Below are positions 15,477-22,874 of a stretch of DNA of 25,850 nt, piece by piece. The DNA is from JAAYCI01 sp031548875 (GTDB taxonomy: Bacteria > Bacillota > Clostridia > Oscillospirales > Ruminococcaceae): contig JAVBQQ010000030.1 in NCBI GenBank assembly GCA_031548875.1, forward strand, positions 1-25,850, written 5' to 3'. Made by a program: the position numbers and the translations under genes. Position 1 is the first letter of the stretch; each line of letters opens with the position of its first letter. The notes under the pieces were generated by a model. That model worked only from the letters and a program-made list of their open reading frames with translations, made no database searches and was not told the origin of the DNA.

Positions 15477-16321
15477 TGACACATGCAAAATTCAGTTTCA
15501 ACGCCACTACCCTGCGCAACTTTAGCGCGGCCGAGGCGATGCGCCTGGTGCGCGCCGCCGGCTACGAAGGGGTGGAGATTGCCCTGAACGACGCGCACCT
15601 GCACCCGCTTACAAGTACAAAGCAGGAGGTGCGCGCCGTGCGGGAGCTGTGCGAAAACATCGGGCTGCAGATCGCCTGCGTGGCGGCCGGCGGGCCCAAC
15701 CTGCTGGGCGACGAGGCATACGAGCCCTCCATGGTGGTAGACAGCGCGGGCGGCCGCATGCGCCGGCTGGACGCGTACAAAAAATCCATCGAGCTGGCGC
15801 AGCAGCTGGGCTGTCCGGTGGTCAACATCAACAGCGGCATGTTGCGGCCGGACGTTGCCCCCGAGGCCGCACAGGAGCACCTGCTCATCGGCATCCATCA
15901 GCTGCTGCCCACGCTGGGCAACGAAACGACGCTGGTGCTGGAACCGGAACCAAACTTCTTCGTGGGCACCACGACAAAGGCCATCGAGGTCATCGAGATC
16001 GTGGGCTCCCCAAAGCTGCGGCTGAACCTGGATATCGGGCACGTGTTCTGCAGCGAGGAAGATTGCTACAACAATATCGCCAAGGCGCTGCCCTACACCC
16101 GCCACATCCACATAGAGGACATCAAGGAGCGCATCCACCACCACGAGATACCCGGCGAGGGCGACATTCATTTCGGCGTAGTGATGAACACCATCCGCGA
16201 TTCCGGCTACAGCCACTTCGTCAGCGTGGAGCTGCACCACCACGACCAGATGTGGGCCCGGGCGCTGAACGAAAGCCGCGACTACCTGCTGCACCTGGAG
16301 GCGCTGGACCAGATTGCGTGA
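15473..16321 (+). CDS. Sugar phosphate isomerase/epimerase (AP-endonuclease-2-type TIM barrel)
   Basis: The 282-residue product is a xylose-isomerase-like TIM barrel of the IolI/IolE kind. Likely metal ligands are Glu157 or Glu159 (LVLEPEP), Asp187 and His190 (LNLDIGH), His213 (HIHIEDIKE) and Glu253 (VSVELHHH). This class interconverts ketose/aldose or epimerises inositol-type ketones using a divalent metal. The start overlaps the cyclase stop, with AAAGGAG at 15456-15462 as ribosome site, so the enzyme probably acts on the cyclase product. A similar pairing of a dehydroquinate-synthase-like enzyme with a TIM-barrel isomerase is known in the ebo gene clusters, but the other ebo genes are absent here. 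The substrate is unknown. Confidence 0.88.
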   Translation: MMTHAKFSFNATTLRNFSAAEAMRLVRAAGYEGVEIALNDAHLHPLTSTKQEVRAVRELCENIGLQIACVAAGGPNLLGDEAYEPSMVVDSAGGRMRRLDAYKKSIELAQQLGCPVVNINSGMLRPDVAPEAAQEHLLIGIHQLLPTLGNETTLVLEPEPNFFVGTTTKAIEVIEIVGSPKLRLNLDIGHVFCSEEDCYNNIAKALPYTRHIHIEDIKERIHHHEIPGEGDIHFGVVMNTIRDSGYSHFVSVELHHHDQMWARALNESRDYLLHLEALDQIA

Positions 16322-16418
16322 GTGATTGAACACAGATCCGAATTTGTGAACTTGCCGGGCTGCAAAGGCAATCAGCCGCCGCACACAAGGGTATCGTCAG
16401 CCGCAAGTCCGACAGCGA

Positions 16419-16436
16419 ACAACGCCCGGGCGTTGT
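16419..16436. promoter_or_regulatory. 18-base perfect palindrome upstream of the zinc dehydrogenase gene
   Basis: The arm ACAACGCCC (16419-16427) is followed immediately by its exact reverse complement GGGCGTTGT (16428-16436). It lies in the 202-base gap between isomerase and dehydrogenase and overlaps a possible -35 TTGTAC (16433-16438; weak -10 TAGATG at 16457-16462, 18-base spacer). An operator is likely; a hairpin with no loop is less so. Confidence 0.55.
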
Positions 16437-16523
16437 ACGATGGCGGGCACGGAAGGTAGATGCCCGGCGTGCGGCGGCTGTTTGCCGTATAGCTCCAAAA
16501 GAAACAACAAGGAAGTGGAACCC

Positions 16524-17534
16524 ATGAAGCAAAACAGGGCGCTCGTCATCGAGCAGCCAGGCACAGCCAGCCTGCAAGCGCGCCCCCTGCCGCAGCCGGC
16601 GGGCAGCGAGGTGCTGGTGGAGGTGTGCTATGTGGCGCTGTGTGGCTCGGACGTAAAGCTGTTCGCAGGCAGCTACACTGCCCCCCATAACTACCCGCTG
16701 GTACCCGGCCACGAGTGGCTCGGCCACATCACGGAATGTGGGGCGGACGTGGCCAATCTCGCACCGGGCGACATCGTCACCGGCGACTGCTCACTGTACT
16801 GCGGGCGGTGCACCATGTGCGCCACAAACCCCAACCACTGCGACCACATCCAGAAGAGCGGCATCACGGTGGACGGGCGCTGCAGCAACTTTGCGCTCGT
16901 GGGCGCGCGGCACATCTACAAATGCCCGCCGCTTGACGACCCGCTGCCCTTCGTGCTGGCAGAGCCGGCAGCCGTAGGGGCCAACGGCTTGGCCCGGCTG
17001 CCCCGTGCCGAGGCGCAACGCGCCCGCACCGCCGTGGTGCTGGGCGCGGGCGGCATCGGTATGCTGGCGCTGCTCAGCTTGTGCGAGCTGCCGCTCGAGC
17101 GCATCGTAGTGGCCGACCCGTTACCCGAAAAACGGGCGATGGTGGAACAGTTCGGCCTTGCGCGGGTGGAAACCAGCGCGGATGTGCAAGCCCTCCCAAG
17201 TGACGCGTTCGACATCGTGGTGGAGGCGGCGGGCCAAACCGTCACCCTGCAGGCCTGCCCGCGGCTTGCGGCGCCGGCGGGGCATATCGTGCTGCTGGGC
17301 CACCAGGGCGCCTCAGAGGTGGATTTCGGCGCCATCGTGAAAAAATCGCTCACCGTCCACGCCAGCCACGGCAGCACCGGCGGCTTCGAGGATGCCATCC
17401 GCATCATTCAAAAGCAGCCGGACATCGTCCGCCGGCTCATCACTCGCATGGTACCGCTGGACGACGCACCCGGCTATATTTCTGATGTGATGCCGCATGA
17501 ACGCAACATCAAGGTGGTCATCGACCTGCGGTGA
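16524..17534 (+). CDS. Zinc-dependent alcohol/polyol dehydrogenase (MDR family)
   Basis: The 336-residue product is a medium-chain dehydrogenase of the threonine/sorbitol dehydrogenase group. Catalytic zinc ligands are Cys40 (ALCGSD), His63 and Glu64 (PGHEWLG); structural zinc cysteines are Cys93, Cys96, Cys99 and Cys106. GAGGIG (174-179) is the nucleotide-binding loop. It oxidises a secondary alcohol to a ketone or the reverse with NAD(P). I take ATG 16524, behind AAGGAAGTGG (16509-16518). The frame is open to 16440, and that extension contains a CPACGGC sequence, but no ribosome site supports it. It follows the cyclase and isomerase, and zinc dehydrogenases of this family act on deoxy-scyllo-inosamine in aminoglycoside pathways, so a cyclitol substrate is a reasonable inference. 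Confidence 0.9.
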   Translation: MKQNRALVIEQPGTASLQARPLPQPAGSEVLVEVCYVALCGSDVKLFAGSYTAPHNYPLVPGHEWLGHITECGADVANLAPGDIVTGDCSLYCGRCTMCATNPNHCDHIQKSGITVDGRCSNFALVGARHIYKCPPLDDPLPFVLAEPAAVGANGLARLPRAEAQRARTAVVLGAGGIGMLALLSLCELPLERIVVADPLPEKRAMVEQFGLARVETSADVQALPSDAFDIVVEAAGQTVTLQACPRLAAPAGHIVLLGHQGASEVDFGAIVKKSLTVHASHGSTGGFEDAIRIIQKQPDIVRRLITRMVPLDDAPGYISDVMPHERNIKVVIDLR

Positions 17535-17574
17535 GGGTTGAGCGAGGCCGGCACGGCAAACAACCCGGATAAAC

Positions 17575-17606
17575 AAGGCCGCCCCTCTGCACGACGGGCG
17601 GCCCTT
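17575..17606. terminator. Convergent terminator hairpin
   Basis: GGCCGCCC (17577-17584) pairs with GGGCGGCC (17596-17603), loop of 11, flanked by AA and TT. T tracts are short on both sides. It lies between the zinc dehydrogenase and the convergent nitroreductase gene. Confidence 0.6.
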
Positions 17607-17647
17607 CTATTGAACAACATCTGGCGGCCTTCGCCTCAAACTGCTTT

Positions 17648-18499
17648 CTAAACGATCTTTGGCCGGTGGACCGGTACGGGCTTGCCGCGCTGGGCGCCGC
17701 GCGCATAACGCACGGACGGGTAGCCAAAGCCCACGGCCATGCTCACATAGTGGTCTTCGGGAATACCCAGCAGCGCGTACACCTCGGGCAACAGGTCCAG
17801 CACGCGCAGCGGGAAGGTCATGAACACGGCGCCCAACCCCCGCGCGGCGCACAGCAGCTCAAAGTAGGCGGCGGCGATGTTCACGTCCTGCACCGTGCAG
17901 CCAATCCGCTTTGGCGCGTGGGGAATGAACAGGTGCGGCGCCCCGCACAACAGCATTGCGCCCGGCTGAGGCCGCCATGTCTTCATCTGGTCGTAGGACG
18001 CCTTGTCGAAGGTGACGGGATACACCCCCGCCGCCGCAAGGCGCTCCATCCCGGCGAACAGCCTGCGCTCGAACGCCGCCGTCTGGGCCTTGTCGTCCAA
18101 CAGCGTGTACTCCACCATGCGCTTGTTGCCGCCGGTGGGCGCGTTCTGCACCATCTCCAGCAGTTCGTTCACCATTGCGGCGTCCACATCCTCGTCCCGG
18201 TAGTTCCGGCAGGAGCGCCGCCCCGCCACCAGCGCGTCCACCAGTGGCGTTGCAGCCCGGGGCGCGGGCAGGGACAGGCTGTCCTCCGAGCGCAGGCCCA
18301 GGATGGAGATGGCCCCCTGCGGGCAGACGGCCAGGCAGTGCTGGCACTGCCAGCAGCCGTACCAACTGAAATCTTTCCCGTCGGCCATGCGCGCCTTGCC
18401 GCCCTCGTCCAGCGCCAGAATGTGCGAGGGACAGACGTGCGCGCACGACCGACAGCCAGTACAAAGCTCTTCGTCCAATTTGAAGCCCGTGATGTCCAT
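17648..18499 (-). CDS. Ferredoxin-nitroreductase fusion protein
   Basis: The 283-residue product has two 4Fe-4S ferredoxin motifs at the N-terminus, Cys13/16/19/23 and Cys49/52/55/59, each ending in C-P, then a nitroreductase-fold FMN domain from about residue 84 (RRSCRNYRDEDVD, then NAPTGGNKR). Such fusions are common in clostridia and probably pass electrons from a reduced ferredoxin to an organic acceptor through FMN; the substrate is not known. The start at 18499 has GGAGAGGGAGAA directly upstream. The longer frame overlaps the Gfo/Idh/MocA gene and is rejected. It is 34 bases downstream of that gene, so both form one minus-strand operon. Confidence 0.9.
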   Translation of the reverse strand: MDITGFKLDEELCTGCRSCAHVCPSHILALDEGGKARMADGKDFSWYGCWQCQHCLAVCPQGAISILGLRSEDSLSLPAPRAATPLVDALVAGRRSCRNYRDEDVDAAMVNELLEMVQNAPTGGNKRMVEYTLLDDKAQTAAFERRLFAGMERLAAAGVYPVTFDKASYDQMKTWRPQPGAMLLCGAPHLFIPHAPKRIGCTVQDVNIAAAYFELLCAARGLGAVFMTFPLRVLDLLPEVYALLGIPEDHYVSMAVGFGYPSVRYARGAQRGKPVPVHRPKIV

Positions 18500-18533
18500 T
18501 TCTCCCTCTCCTTTTGCCTTTTCGGATAGGTAC

Positions 18534-19613
18534 TCACACCGTTTCCAGCTGCCCCGTCTGCGCCGAGCGGTAGGCGGCATCGATGACCCGCATGAGCAAA
18601 ACGCCCAACTCGGGTGGCGTCTTGCAAACGCACCGCCCGGCCATGCAGTCGGCAAAATGCGCCACCTCGGCGGCGATGGCCTGTTCGTAGTCGAACTGTT
18701 CGCAGTCCACCACCGGGGCCATGTCCATCAGGTAGCCGTGCAGGGTGGTGGAAATACACAACGCGGGGTCGGTCTGCACGCCACCCCTCGTACCCAGCAG
18801 TTCCATGTACATGCGGTCTTTGGGGATATGGCCGGCAAAACTCGTCTCCACCAGCAGCTGAGCGCCGCTGTCCGCCCGGATAACAAGGCTGGCCAGCTGT
18901 TCCACGTCGCCCTCCCCGTTCTCATCGTCCGCTTCGGCAGCGGTGTACACCCCATGGCATTTGGGCGCGCGCAGCCCTTCGGCCCCGCTGAAAGTACGCG
19001 CGAGTACCGAAACAGGCGCAAAATCGCCCATGGTACGCATGGCGAGGTCGATGATATGCGGGCCAAGGTCGATGAGCGGCCCGCCACCTGACAGCGCTTT
19101 TTGCGCAAACCAGCCCCGGGGGCTGCCCGAGCGCCGGATATAGCCGGCCTTTCCATAGTAAAATTCGCCAAACAGGCCCCTCTCGCGCAGGTCGCACAGC
19201 AGGTCGTATTTGGGGTCAAACCGGAAGACGAGCCCCAACATGAGCAGCCTGCCGCTAGCTTGGGCCGCCGCCTGCATGCGGCGCGCGCCATCGGCCGAGA
19301 GGGCGGGCGGCTTTTCGCACAACACATGCCGCCCGCTTTGCAGCGCCGCGATGCTCATCTCCTCGTGCAGGTGGTTGGGCGTGGCGACGACGACGGCGTC
19401 GAGGGTATCATCCTGTAAAAATGCATTGTAATCCGTATATGTGTTCTGTACACCCCAGGCGGCGGCGCGGGCGGCCAATTTTCCCGCGTTGCGGGTGCAC
19501 AGGGCAACCAGCTCCAGCCCTTCGCTCTGTCGTATGGCGTCACCCAGCACCCGCGCCATCGAACCCAGCCCCACCAGGCCGACCCTCTTTTTCCCTGCAT
19601 CGCCCACAGTCAT
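18534..19613 (-). CDS. Gfo/Idh/MocA-family oxidoreductase
   Basis: The 359-residue product has the family's N-terminal Rossmann fold (VGLVGLGSMA, 11-20), the EKP motif (Glu100-Lys101-Pro102, with the catalytic lysine) and the substrate-side block GGGPLIDLGPHIIDL (176-190), where Asp182 and His186 are the likely catalytic residues. Members oxidise or reduce sugar and inositol hydroxyls with NAD(P), and some start C-glycoside cleavage by forming 3-keto sugars. The ATG at 19613 follows GGGGAGGA; the frame extends to 19826 but crosses the promoter. It is the first gene of the operon with the nitroreductase. Facing the cyclase cassette, it may act on a related cyclitol or on a flavonoid glycoside. 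Both are inference. Confidence 0.92.
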   Translation of the reverse strand: MTVGDAGKKRVGLVGLGSMARVLGDAIRQSEGLELVALCTRNAGKLAARAAAWGVQNTYTDYNAFLQDDTLDAVVVATPNHLHEEMSIAALQSGRHVLCEKPPALSADGARRMQAAAQASGRLLMLGLVFRFDPKYDLLCDLRERGLFGEFYYGKAGYIRRSGSPRGWFAQKALSGGGPLIDLGPHIIDLAMRTMGDFAPVSVLARTFSGAEGLRAPKCHGVYTAAEADDENGEGDVEQLASLVIRADSGAQLLVETSFAGHIPKDRMYMELLGTRGGVQTDPALCISTTLHGYLMDMAPVVDCEQFDYEQAIAAEVAHFADCMAGRCVCKTPPELGVLLMRVIDAAYRSAQTGQLETV

Positions 19614-19640
19614 CGTCCTCCCCTTCCGCGTCCTGCACCC

Positions 19641-19669
19641 ATCATATACCAAACCGGCGCCGTTGTCAC
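19641..19669 (-). promoter_or_regulatory. Promoter of the Gfo/Idh/MocA-nitroreductase operon
   Basis: On the minus strand GTGACA (19664-19669), 17 bases, TATGAT (19641-19646), 28 bases before the start codon. It stands almost back to back with the plus-strand promoter at 19681. Confidence 0.7.
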
Positions 19670-19680
19670 TTCGGTGCGCA

Positions 19681-19709
19681 TTGACAGCCCCCCGCGCCTC
19701 CGCTACAAT
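19681..19709 (+). promoter_or_regulatory. Strong promoter of the DUF1847 gene
   Basis: Consensus TTGACA (19681-19686), 17 bases, TACAAT (19704-19709); predicted leader of about 25 bases. Only 11 bases separate its -35 from that of the divergent operon. Confidence 0.85.
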
Positions 19710-19740
19710 TGGTGCAACAATCCAAAAGGCGGTGACCCCC

Positions 19741-20358
19741 ATGTATACCTGCGCCCAGTGCACGCTGCACGCCTGCCAGGCCGGCCAGCCAGAAAAGCTG
19801 CCCGCCGGCTGCCCCATGCGGGACAAAGTACACTATGCGGAATGGATGCCCGAATATGCCCGCGAGGAGAACCACGAGTTCTACGTGAAATCCTCCGAGC
19901 TGGAGGCTGCCGGCTATGGCCGCTGGACCCGCCTGCGGGAGACGATCGAGCTCTGCAAGAGCATGGGCTACACGCGGGTGGGCATCGCCTTCTGCCTGGG
20001 GCTGCACAAGGAGGCGCGCGTTATCGACGGGCTGCTGCGGCAGCACGGCATCCAGCCCGTGTCGGCCATCTGCAAGAACGGCGGCATCCCCAAGGAAGAG
20101 GCCGGCATCCCCAAGGAGCACAAACTGGCGCCCGACGGCTTCGAACCCATGTGCAACCCCATCGCACAGGCAAAGCTGCTGAATGAACAGCAGACCCAGT
20201 TCAACATCCTGGTGGGCCTGTGCGTGGGGCACGATTCCCTCTTCTACAAATACAGCGAGGCGCCCGTCACCACCCTCATCGCCAAGGACCGGGTGCTGGC
20301 GCACAACCCAGCCGGCGCCGTTTATTGTGCCGACGGGTATTACAAAGGCAAACTATGA
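19741..20358 (+). CDS. DUF1847 family cysteine-rich, probably metal-binding protein
   Basis: The 205-residue product starts MYTCAQCTLHAC and has further cysteines at GCPMRD, AFCLGLHKE, SAICKNGG, PMCNPIAQA and GLCVGHD. This pattern and the segment LVGLCVGHDSLF are what I know from DUF1847 proteins, widespread in anaerobes and thought to bind metal; no reaction is established. Cys4, Cys7, Cys12 and Cys24 could hold a zinc or iron-sulfur centre. The ribosome site is AGGCGGTGA (19728-19736). The gene is monocistronic, with a near-consensus promoter and a strong terminator, so it is probably well expressed. Confidence 0.85.
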   Translation: MYTCAQCTLHACQAGQPEKLPAGCPMRDKVHYAEWMPEYAREENHEFYVKSSELEAAGYGRWTRLRETIELCKSMGYTRVGIAFCLGLHKEARVIDGLLRQHGIQPVSAICKNGGIPKEEAGIPKEHKLAPDGFEPMCNPIAQAKLLNEQQTQFNILVGLCVGHDSLFYKYSEAPVTTLIAKDRVLAHNPAGAVYCADGYYKGKL

Positions 20359-20362
20359 CCGC

Positions 20363-20398
20363 AAGGCCGGTATCCGCATATTGGATACCGGCCTTTTT
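20363..20398 (+). terminator. Terminator of the DUF1847 gene
   Basis: Thirteen-base-pair stem (20363-20375 with 20383-20395, core GGCCGGTATCC), seven-base loop, T run 20394-20398; it begins five bases after the stop codon. Confidence 0.94.
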
Positions 20399-20472
20399 CG
20401 TCAACATTTGTGCGTTTTTTCGGCCCGGCTGTTCTATACTGGATGTGTAACAACCAAAAAGGAGAGCACACC

Positions 20473-21027
20473 ATGACTGTTTATGATTTTGAAGTGAAAA
20501 AAGCCGACGGCACCGCCACCCGCCTGGACATCTACAAGGGCAAGGTGCTGGTCATCGTGAACACCGCCAGCAACTGCGGCTACACAAAACAGCTGATGGG
20601 TCTCGAGCGCATTTACAAGGAATACAAGGACCAGGGCCTGGAGGTGCTGGCCTTTCCCGCCAACCAGTTCCTGAACCAGGAGCCGGACCCCATCGGGACG
20701 ATCGAGCAGACCTACCACGAAAAATACGGCGTCACCTTCCCCATCTTTGACAAGATCCTGGTGAACGGCCCGGAAGCAAGCCCCTTGTTCACCTTTTTAA
20801 AAGGAGAACTGGGATTCGATCCGCACTCCAAAACGCCGGTGGTCATGATTCCCTTGTACAAGGCCGAGAACCGCCACTACAAGGACAGTCCGGACATCAA
20901 ATGGAATTTCACAAAATTCCTGATAGACAGGACGGGTACGCCCCGTTTCCGCTTCGAGCCGGAACAGACGCCCAGCCATCTGGACGAGAGCATCCAGCTG
21001 CTGCTGGCAGAAGCATCGCACGGGTAA
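20473..21027 (+). CDS. Glutathione peroxidase-family thiol peroxidase, one-cysteine form
   Basis: The 184-residue product has the GPx motifs: NTASNCGYT with the peroxidatic Cys35, FPANQF with the expected catalytic glutamine, and KWNFTKFLID with the tryptophan and asparagine. It would reduce hydrogen or organic peroxides in the cytosol. Cys35 is the only cysteine in the protein: the usual FPCNQF reads FPANQF, and the resolving-cysteine region reads TYHEKYGVTFP. An external thiol must therefore resolve the sulfenic acid. The start at 20473 follows AAAGGAGAG (20458-20466). A TATACT at 20435-20440 is a likely -10, with no good -35 at normal distance. A very strong terminator follows. Confidence 0.95.
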   Translation: MTVYDFEVKKADGTATRLDIYKGKVLVIVNTASNCGYTKQLMGLERIYKEYKDQGLEVLAFPANQFLNQEPDPIGTIEQTYHEKYGVTFPIFDKILVNGPEASPLFTFLKGELGFDPHSKTPVVMIPLYKAENRHYKDSPDIKWNFTKFLIDRTGTPRFRFEPEQTPSHLDESIQLLLAEASHG

Positions 21028-21137
21028 GAAGCTTCCTTCGTCCTGCCTGCGCGCATAAATAGGCCATGTGGAGTTCGCCCCCGGCAAGAGACCGTTCAAC
21101 CACAGAAAAGGAAAAGCCGCATACCCATCATAGCCAC

Positions 21138-21179
21138 AAGAGCCTTTGTTTACGATTTCAGTAAACAAAGGCTCTTTTT
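21138..21179 (+). terminator. Terminator of the glutathione peroxidase gene
   Basis: Fifteen-base-pair perfect stem (21139-21153 with 21161-21175, core GCCTTTGTTTAC), seven-base loop, T run 21175-21179. It is over 100 bases after the stop codon. On the minus strand no T run follows, so it works only for plus-strand transcripts. Confidence 0.9.
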
Positions 21180-21371
21180 CTATCTGAAACACTTCCAGAT
21201 CGCTATTCCACCATTTTTCCGATTCGAGCGTGGGCGAGAATATTTTTCCAAAAAATGCCCCACACAGTACCCATCCCGCCGTACAGAAACATCATAACAC
21301 TAGAACACTTTTCCAACAAAAAAATCGAGAAGATATATGCAATAACATGCAGGGACGCGTTTTTTGCTTTT
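21180..21371. other. Non-coding stretch between the convergent peroxidase and NTF2-like genes
   Basis: With 21028-21137 this makes a gap of about 340 bases without a gene. Apart from the peroxidase terminator I see only AT-rich sequence with several short A or T runs and no convincing open frame or hairpin. Confidence 0.5.
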
Positions 21372-21737
21372 TTACAAGTTCTTGCCGTAAGACTGCTTTG
21401 CGATGATGCGCCACTCGCCATTCTGGCGGATGAAGGTGAGCAGGTCTGTATAGAGGGTATCGTGCACCCTCAGGCTGACCTTGGCTACAGCGGAGCGTTC
21501 ATTTGAGAACTCGATAAAGTGGATTTCGTCGTTGCGATTCTCCACTGCTGTCTCTGATGAGCCTACGACCAGCGGAACGAAAACATCCAACGGCATGTCC
21601 GCAATGGTCTCCTCCCCTTCGAAAATGCCGTAGACGTGGGCCTCGGGGAAAAATGCCCGCCTCATCTTTTCGCCGTCCCTCTCAAAGCCGGCGTCGAAAT
21701 AGAGCTGCAATACCTGTTCAATTCCCGTCTTGTCCAT
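21372..21737 (-). CDS. NTF2-like/SnoaL-like (lumazine-binding-2 type) small protein
   Basis: The 121-residue product has the cone-shaped NTF2 fold pattern: an N-terminal helix pair (VLQLYFDAGFERDGEKMRRAF), HVYGIFEG, and three C-terminal strands ending in WRIIAKQSYGKNL. NTF2-like proteins are often small ketosteroid-isomerase-type enzymes or binding proteins. No clear catalytic Asp/His pair can be named with confidence, so the function is open. The ATG at 21737 follows GGAGG by eight bases; the frame extends a little further, to 21773, without a better site. It lies downstream of the second LysR gene on the same strand but probably has its own promoter (TTGTCT 21845-21850, 16 bases, TATATA 21823-21828). 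Confidence 0.82.
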   Translation of the reverse strand: MDKTGIEQVLQLYFDAGFERDGEKMRRAFFPEAHVYGIFEGEETIADMPLDVFVPLVVGSSETAVENRNDEIHFIEFSNERSAVAKVSLRVHDTLYTDLLTFIRQNGEWRIIAKQSYGKNL

Positions 21738-21822
21738 GTGATTGCCTCCACGCATATATTTTTCGGGTATCATGCTTCCCGATTATCCAGCAAGAAGAGA
21801 GAAATGGGTAGGGATGTGCTTG

Positions 21823-21850
21823 TATATAGCGGGTACCGAATAACAGACAA
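21823..21850 (-). promoter_or_regulatory. Possible promoter of the NTF2-like gene
   Basis: Minus strand TTGTCT (21845-21850), 16-base spacer, TATATA (21823-21828), about 86 bases before the start codon. Confidence 0.4.
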
Positions 21851-21965
21851 TAACAACGAACTGCGCCCTCACGTATTGCAAAGCCGCACCATATTCCCGT
21901 TCGGCCAAGGTGATTGTCGATATGGCAAGTCCATCATCCATCTTTTCGTTGGTGATGAAAAACTT

Positions 21966-22874
21966 TCACCTGGGCGGCAGTTGCATCTGCTGTGCTGTCG
22001 CACGCACATCCTCAATAAACGGCGCGAGACCCTTTGCGTGGTTGTTGCGAAGCCAGAACGCACCCACCTGAAAAGCCGTTTCGGGGTCGCTGAGCGGTAC
22101 GAACTGGGTGCTGTGGGGGTACTGGCAGAGGTGCGCGGGCAGGAAGGTGATGGCTGTGGCAGATTCCGCCAGAAGCATGGCGGTGTTCACATGTGTGAAT
22201 TCGCATACGACATCAGGGGTTTTTCCACTCTCTTCGACCAGATTCTGAATAAGACTGGCAAACGGCGGGTATTGGTGCGGGCTGGGCAGGCCCACGGGAT
22301 AGTCCAGCAGTTCATAAAAGCGCACCTGCTGGCGTTTTGACAACGGGTTGTCGCTGGGGATCACCGCGGCGACAACGTCTTCATACAGCTTGGTGAACTG
22401 CATATTCGGCGCCAGCACAGAGTTCTGGAACAGGATGGAAATACACATGTCCAGGTTATTCTGCTGCAGCTCCCGCTCGATGTCACCCAACTCGCCATTG
22501 GAAAGCAGCAGGCTGATGCCGGGAAATTTTTCTTTGAAAGGGCGGATGCTCTGGCGCAGCAGGTCGTGCACGGCGGCGTCCAAGAATCCTACGCGCAGCG
22601 CGCCGACAAGGTCTTCCGACGAATTGCGTAGCGCATGAGACGCATCATCGTACAACAAAATCAGTTCCTTCATCCGGGCGCAGAACTCTGCGCCCTTTTC
22701 TGTCGTCTTTACATACTGCCTCGTGCGCTCGAAGATCTTTGCGCCCAGCTCATCCTCGATGCTGCTGATGTGTTTGGACAGCGTGGACTGCGAGATGTGC
22801 ATTCGGGTTGCCGTCTCGCCGAAGTTGAGTGTGTACGCAAGATCCACCAGCTCCCGCAGCAGTGAAATGGTCAT
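21966..22874 (-). CDS. LysR-family transcriptional regulator, divergent from the FAD oxidase module
   Basis: The 302-residue product has the LysR helix-turn-helix (ELVDLAYTLNF, then GETATRMHISQSTLSKHI) and a full effector-binding domain. ATG 22874 follows GGAGGA by six bases. The frame extends to 23096, but that part covers the promoter and is rejected. Its promoter is clear (22945-22973). It lies divergent to the gene at 23178, across 303 bases, the classic layout for a LysR regulator and its target, so it probably senses the substrate of the oxidase module. Confidence 0.93.
   Translation of the reverse strand: MTISLLRELVDLAYTLNFGETATRMHISQSTLSKHISSIEDELGAKIFERTRQYVKTTEKGAEFCARMKELILLYDDASHALRNSSEDLVGALRVGFLDAAVHDLLRQSIRPFKEKFPGISLLLSNGELGDIERELQQNNLDMCISILFQNSVLAPNMQFTKLYEDVVAAVIPSDNPLSKRQQVRFYELLDYPVGLPSPHQYPPFASLIQNLVEESGKTPDVVCEFTHVNTAMLLAESATAITFLPAHLCQYPHSTQFVPLSDPETAFQVGAFWLRNNHAKGLAPFIEDVRATAQQMQLPPR

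Noticed and set aside
14259..16321. An ebo-type cluster
   Set aside because: A dehydroquinate-synthase-like and a TIM-barrel gene are paired as in ebo loci, but the prenyltransferase, TatD-like, EboA-like and phosphatase-like genes are missing.
16440..16523. Longer N-terminus of the zinc dehydrogenase with a CPACGGC motif
   Set aside because: There is no ribosome site, and the shorter start has one and gives the normal family N-terminus.
21203..21421. 72-codon minus-strand frame downstream of the NTF2-like gene
   Set aside because: It overlaps the end of the NTF2-like gene in another frame and has no ribosome site.
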